Source of the DNA: Sthenelais limicola
Taxonomy: Eukaryota > Annelida > Polychaeta > Phyllodocida > Sigalionidae
NCBI GenBank assembly: GCA_942159475.1
Contig: OW804095.1
Location: forward strand, 58,556,773-58,620,772
DNA length: 64,000 bases
Direction of reading: 5' to 3'
Positions 62,206 to 64,000 of the stretch are shown piece by piece; position 1 is the first letter of the stretch, and each line of letters opens with the position of its first letter. Both the position numbers and the translations under genes were made by a program. The notes below the pieces were generated by a model, which ran no database searches, had not been told where the DNA came from, and saw nothing but the letters and a program-made list of their open reading frames with translations.

Positions 62206-62710
62206 AATACTTCCCAAGTATGGATTTGGATTTAGATTTGTTGCCAGACAATGGCCTGCCTGCAGTACATACACACTATATTTCAATGGTATAAATGAAT
62301 TATTTTCTATATGGATATTTTCGACATTGGGTCTGGATGGAAGCCCGTAGATCATGCGCAGGGTTTTGTTTTGTGTAATTTGGAGTTGGTTTGTACTACT
62401 TTTACTGTGTGAGTCGTGGGAAAGGTTTGTTTGGTCAATCATATGGCAATACCATTACTTTATGTATTAATAATAGTGTCTGTTTAGGTATTTCGCCTTT
62501 TAGTTTGGCAATTTACCAGCATTTATAATTAATTATATTGATCAGTTTACTCAATGCTGTTTTGAATTGTCTTTCTATATCAACTCCCAAATACTTATAA
62601 GTGTCTACGTCTTCCATTGAAATTCCATCCAGAGCCAGTGGATTCTCTTTCTTTTGGGACCGTTGTTCTCCGACCCATTCAGGACTAAATTCATCTAAGA
62701 ATCAAAATCT
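62152..62710 (-). pseudogene. Non-LTR retrotransposon reverse-transcriptase C-terminal fragment, decayed
   Basis: Minus-strand reading from about 62710 gives Leu-Ala-Leu-Asp-Gly-Ile, then Val-Asp-Thr-Tyr-Lys-Tyr-Leu-Gly-Val-Asp-Ile. This is the family's 'g..i..v..ykYLGv.id' stretch that follows the catalytic palm. Further on are Ile-Pro-Lys-Gln-Thr and Val-Leu-Pro-Tyr (family 'IP.......vLP..y'). After a frame shift near 62440 comes Leu-Gln-Ile-Thr-Gln-Asn-Lys-Thr-Leu-Arg-Met-Ile-Tyr-Gly (family 'lq..qn.alR.i.g'). In-frame stops near 62513 and 62432 plus the frameshift show it is dead. The palm and endonuclease regions are missing, so this is a 5'-truncated LINE (jockey/CR1-like type by motif; the clade is uncertain). 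Confidence 0.75.
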
Positions 62711-63013
62711 GATTAGCCAAATTTTGTCTACATTTTCGAAAATCAAAACAGTAAACAACTAGTTGCTAATGCAGATATGCATCCAGGAAGCGTGCAGAAC
62801 TAGTCCTGCATTTGCATCTTATAAAATAGAATGCAGTTGCCAGATATATTTTTATGATTAGTTTGAGTTATTAAATCACCTGCGGCGAACACAGGGAGCT
62901 TCAAAGATAATGCATTTCCCCCATTCTCCTCAATCCCCATGAGGACAATGGGGGACTTAAGTAAACCAATCAATATAACTGTTTATATGCATGTGTCCTA
63001 CTATATTCCCCTA

Positions 63014-63130
63014 TAGCCAAGTGGCTAAAGCATTGGACTTTCAAACAGGACATTGTGAGGTCGAGTCCCAGAGCAGCCAGCCATTTTACATTTGTCTCAT
63101 TTTCGAGTCATTTTATTTTTTAATTTCACT
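63014..63130 (+). repeat. tRNA-derived SINE head (A and B boxes)
   Basis: TAGCCAAGTGG at 63014-63024 matches the pol III A box, and AGGTCGAGTCC at 63058-63068 matches the B box at 9 of 11 positions. The spacing is tRNA-like (about 34 nt). The segment between does not form a proper anticodon stem and there is no acceptor-stem pairing, so it is not a functional tRNA gene. A T-rich tail region follows. The right boundary is a guess. Confidence 0.55.
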
Positions 63131-63260
63131 AATATCTTCACCTCTGGGACTCACTTAAACCCACACATATAGTTATTGATACAATTCCTGTTCGATTGGT
63201 GAAAGAATTATACAGTCTAAGATCGAATTAAGGGAGAAAAGTCCATTGGATAGGGTTTGG

Positions 63261-63415
63261 TTATATATAGGTTCTCTGTTATAGAGGCATGGGTGGCGGT
63301 CATAAGCTTGTGTATATTTTCGGCGAAAATGGTTTTCGCACGCGCCACGATTCGTCTAGTTTTTGCTTCGGTGTGTCGCACCTATCGACGTTACGCTGGC
63401 CAACTTTGCTATTGA
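63261..63415 (+). promoter_or_regulatory. TATA-like site with a short Arg-rich open frame downstream
   Basis: TTATATATAG at 63261-63270 lies about 60 bp upstream of an ATG at 63329 in strong context (GAAAATGG). The frame runs 28 codons to a TGA at 63413-63415 and encodes a basic, acid-free peptide (Met-Val-Phe-Ala-Arg-Ala...Arg-Thr-Tyr-Arg-Arg-Tyr) in a GC-richer patch. The composition resembles a mitochondrial presequence. I see no splice donor to extend it, so it may be meaningless. Confidence 0.2.
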
Positions 63416-64000
63416 AATGTTTTCGGACAGAAAGCAAACCCCTCTTCAGAATTTGTATCTTTAAATCGGTTAAATCTTATGTACATGAAGTAGAGGCCTT
63501 AAATAATAATTAAGTTTCTTTGTTTTCTTGAAAATTGTCAGTACTTTTGGCATGGCCTGAATTGTATGCCTGAATGTGATGTGCATTTAGACAGATTGAG
63601 TTCTTCCAGTGCCTGGTTCTTTTCCACCTTTTGTTGAACAAATGTATTCAAGCATGGTTAGATGCGAGAACTGTTCTGAGATTGCTTATCAAAGTTGTTT
63701 ATATGCAGGGCCTTGTTTTTTTTATATTGTTGACTGCCATCCCTGAATTATAACACATATGTATAAATCATTAAAATCGTTACTGAGTGTGTTTATCTCG
63801 ACGACCCTCTGCAAATAGCTCTAGGTCTGTAGACTGACAGAGCTGTAGTATGGTCAGTGTGTTCAGTGTTTTTAAGGCTCGCGCATACATGTATGCTTTG
63901 TTAAATATTACATGCTGAACATGTTTTCTAAAAGTGGCCGCGCTACATATTATACCTACATGTATTTCCGAGGCGAACGCCGCACTGCCCATATTAATTA
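63416..64000. other. No gene seen
   Basis: AT-rich sequence to the end of the window. The minus-strand frame at 63780-63992 has no recognisable domain. Confidence 0.5.

Noticed and set aside
61917..62350. Plus-strand frames with a repeated 40-residue block
   Set aside because: They are the antisense of the 120-bp minisatellite and the LINE relic.
63014..63090. A functional tRNA gene
   Set aside because: A and B boxes are present but the anticodon and acceptor stems do not pair.
1..64000. CRISPR arrays, operons, ribosome binding sites or prokaryotic genes
   Set aside because: The window has spliced genes, no long uninterrupted bacterial-style reading frames, and repeats without regular unique spacers.

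Overview
The window is animal nuclear DNA. It is AT-rich, mostly non-coding, and carries GT-AG introns, microsatellites and many decayed transposable elements. Its one clear gene encodes a cell-surface protein that joins C-type-lectin-like domains (CTLDs), a WSC domain, a Thr/Ser/Pro-rich stalk, one membrane span and a cytoplasmic tail. Such combinations are familiar from marine invertebrates. An echinoderm or another invertebrate deuterostome is a reasonable guess, but it is an inference and not shown by the sequence.

Bases 1-42,000 hold no gene I can defend. They hold repeats. Three unrelated terminal-inverted-repeat (TIR) elements, at 1552-2813, 12766-14415 and 33234-34056, share one design: both ends are packed with short iterated motifs that point inward, around a non-coding centre. 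A fourth motif cluster (AAATCGCA, 14420-15140) abuts the second element. Other items are perfect or near-perfect hairpins (5566-5670, 19372-19395), a palindromic MITE-like unit (22883-23154), short tandem duplications, and two low-confidence coding candidates on the minus strand (18728-18932 and 34999-35328).

Bases 42,968-56,059 hold the gene on the plus strand. I could assemble 13 exons with one continuous frame, giving 753 codons plus stop. The 5' exon or exons with the start codon and signal peptide are not securely found. The order is: N-terminal half of CTLD1, a complete eight-cysteine WSC domain, C-terminal half of CTLD1, CTLD2, a Thr-rich stalk over four exons, a membrane span, and a 208-residue tail with Tyr motifs and a C-terminal Thr-Arg-Leu. 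The WSC domain lies exactly at the phase-1 intron that splits CTLD2 at the equivalent position. The WSC pair of exons therefore looks like a symmetric 1-1 cassette shuffled into the middle of a lectin fold. This is the most interesting observation in the window.

Bases 56,060-64,000 hold the likely 3' UTR, then repeats: a 23-base G run, a ~200-bp tandem array, a short repeat trio, two in-frame minisatellites (123 and 120 bp), a decayed non-LTR retrotransposon reverse-transcriptase fragment on the minus strand, and a tRNA-like SINE head. Two TATA-containing promoter-like sites (about 61.5 kb and 63.26 kb) are also noted.

All calls were made by eye from the sequence. No alignment, expression or database evidence was available.
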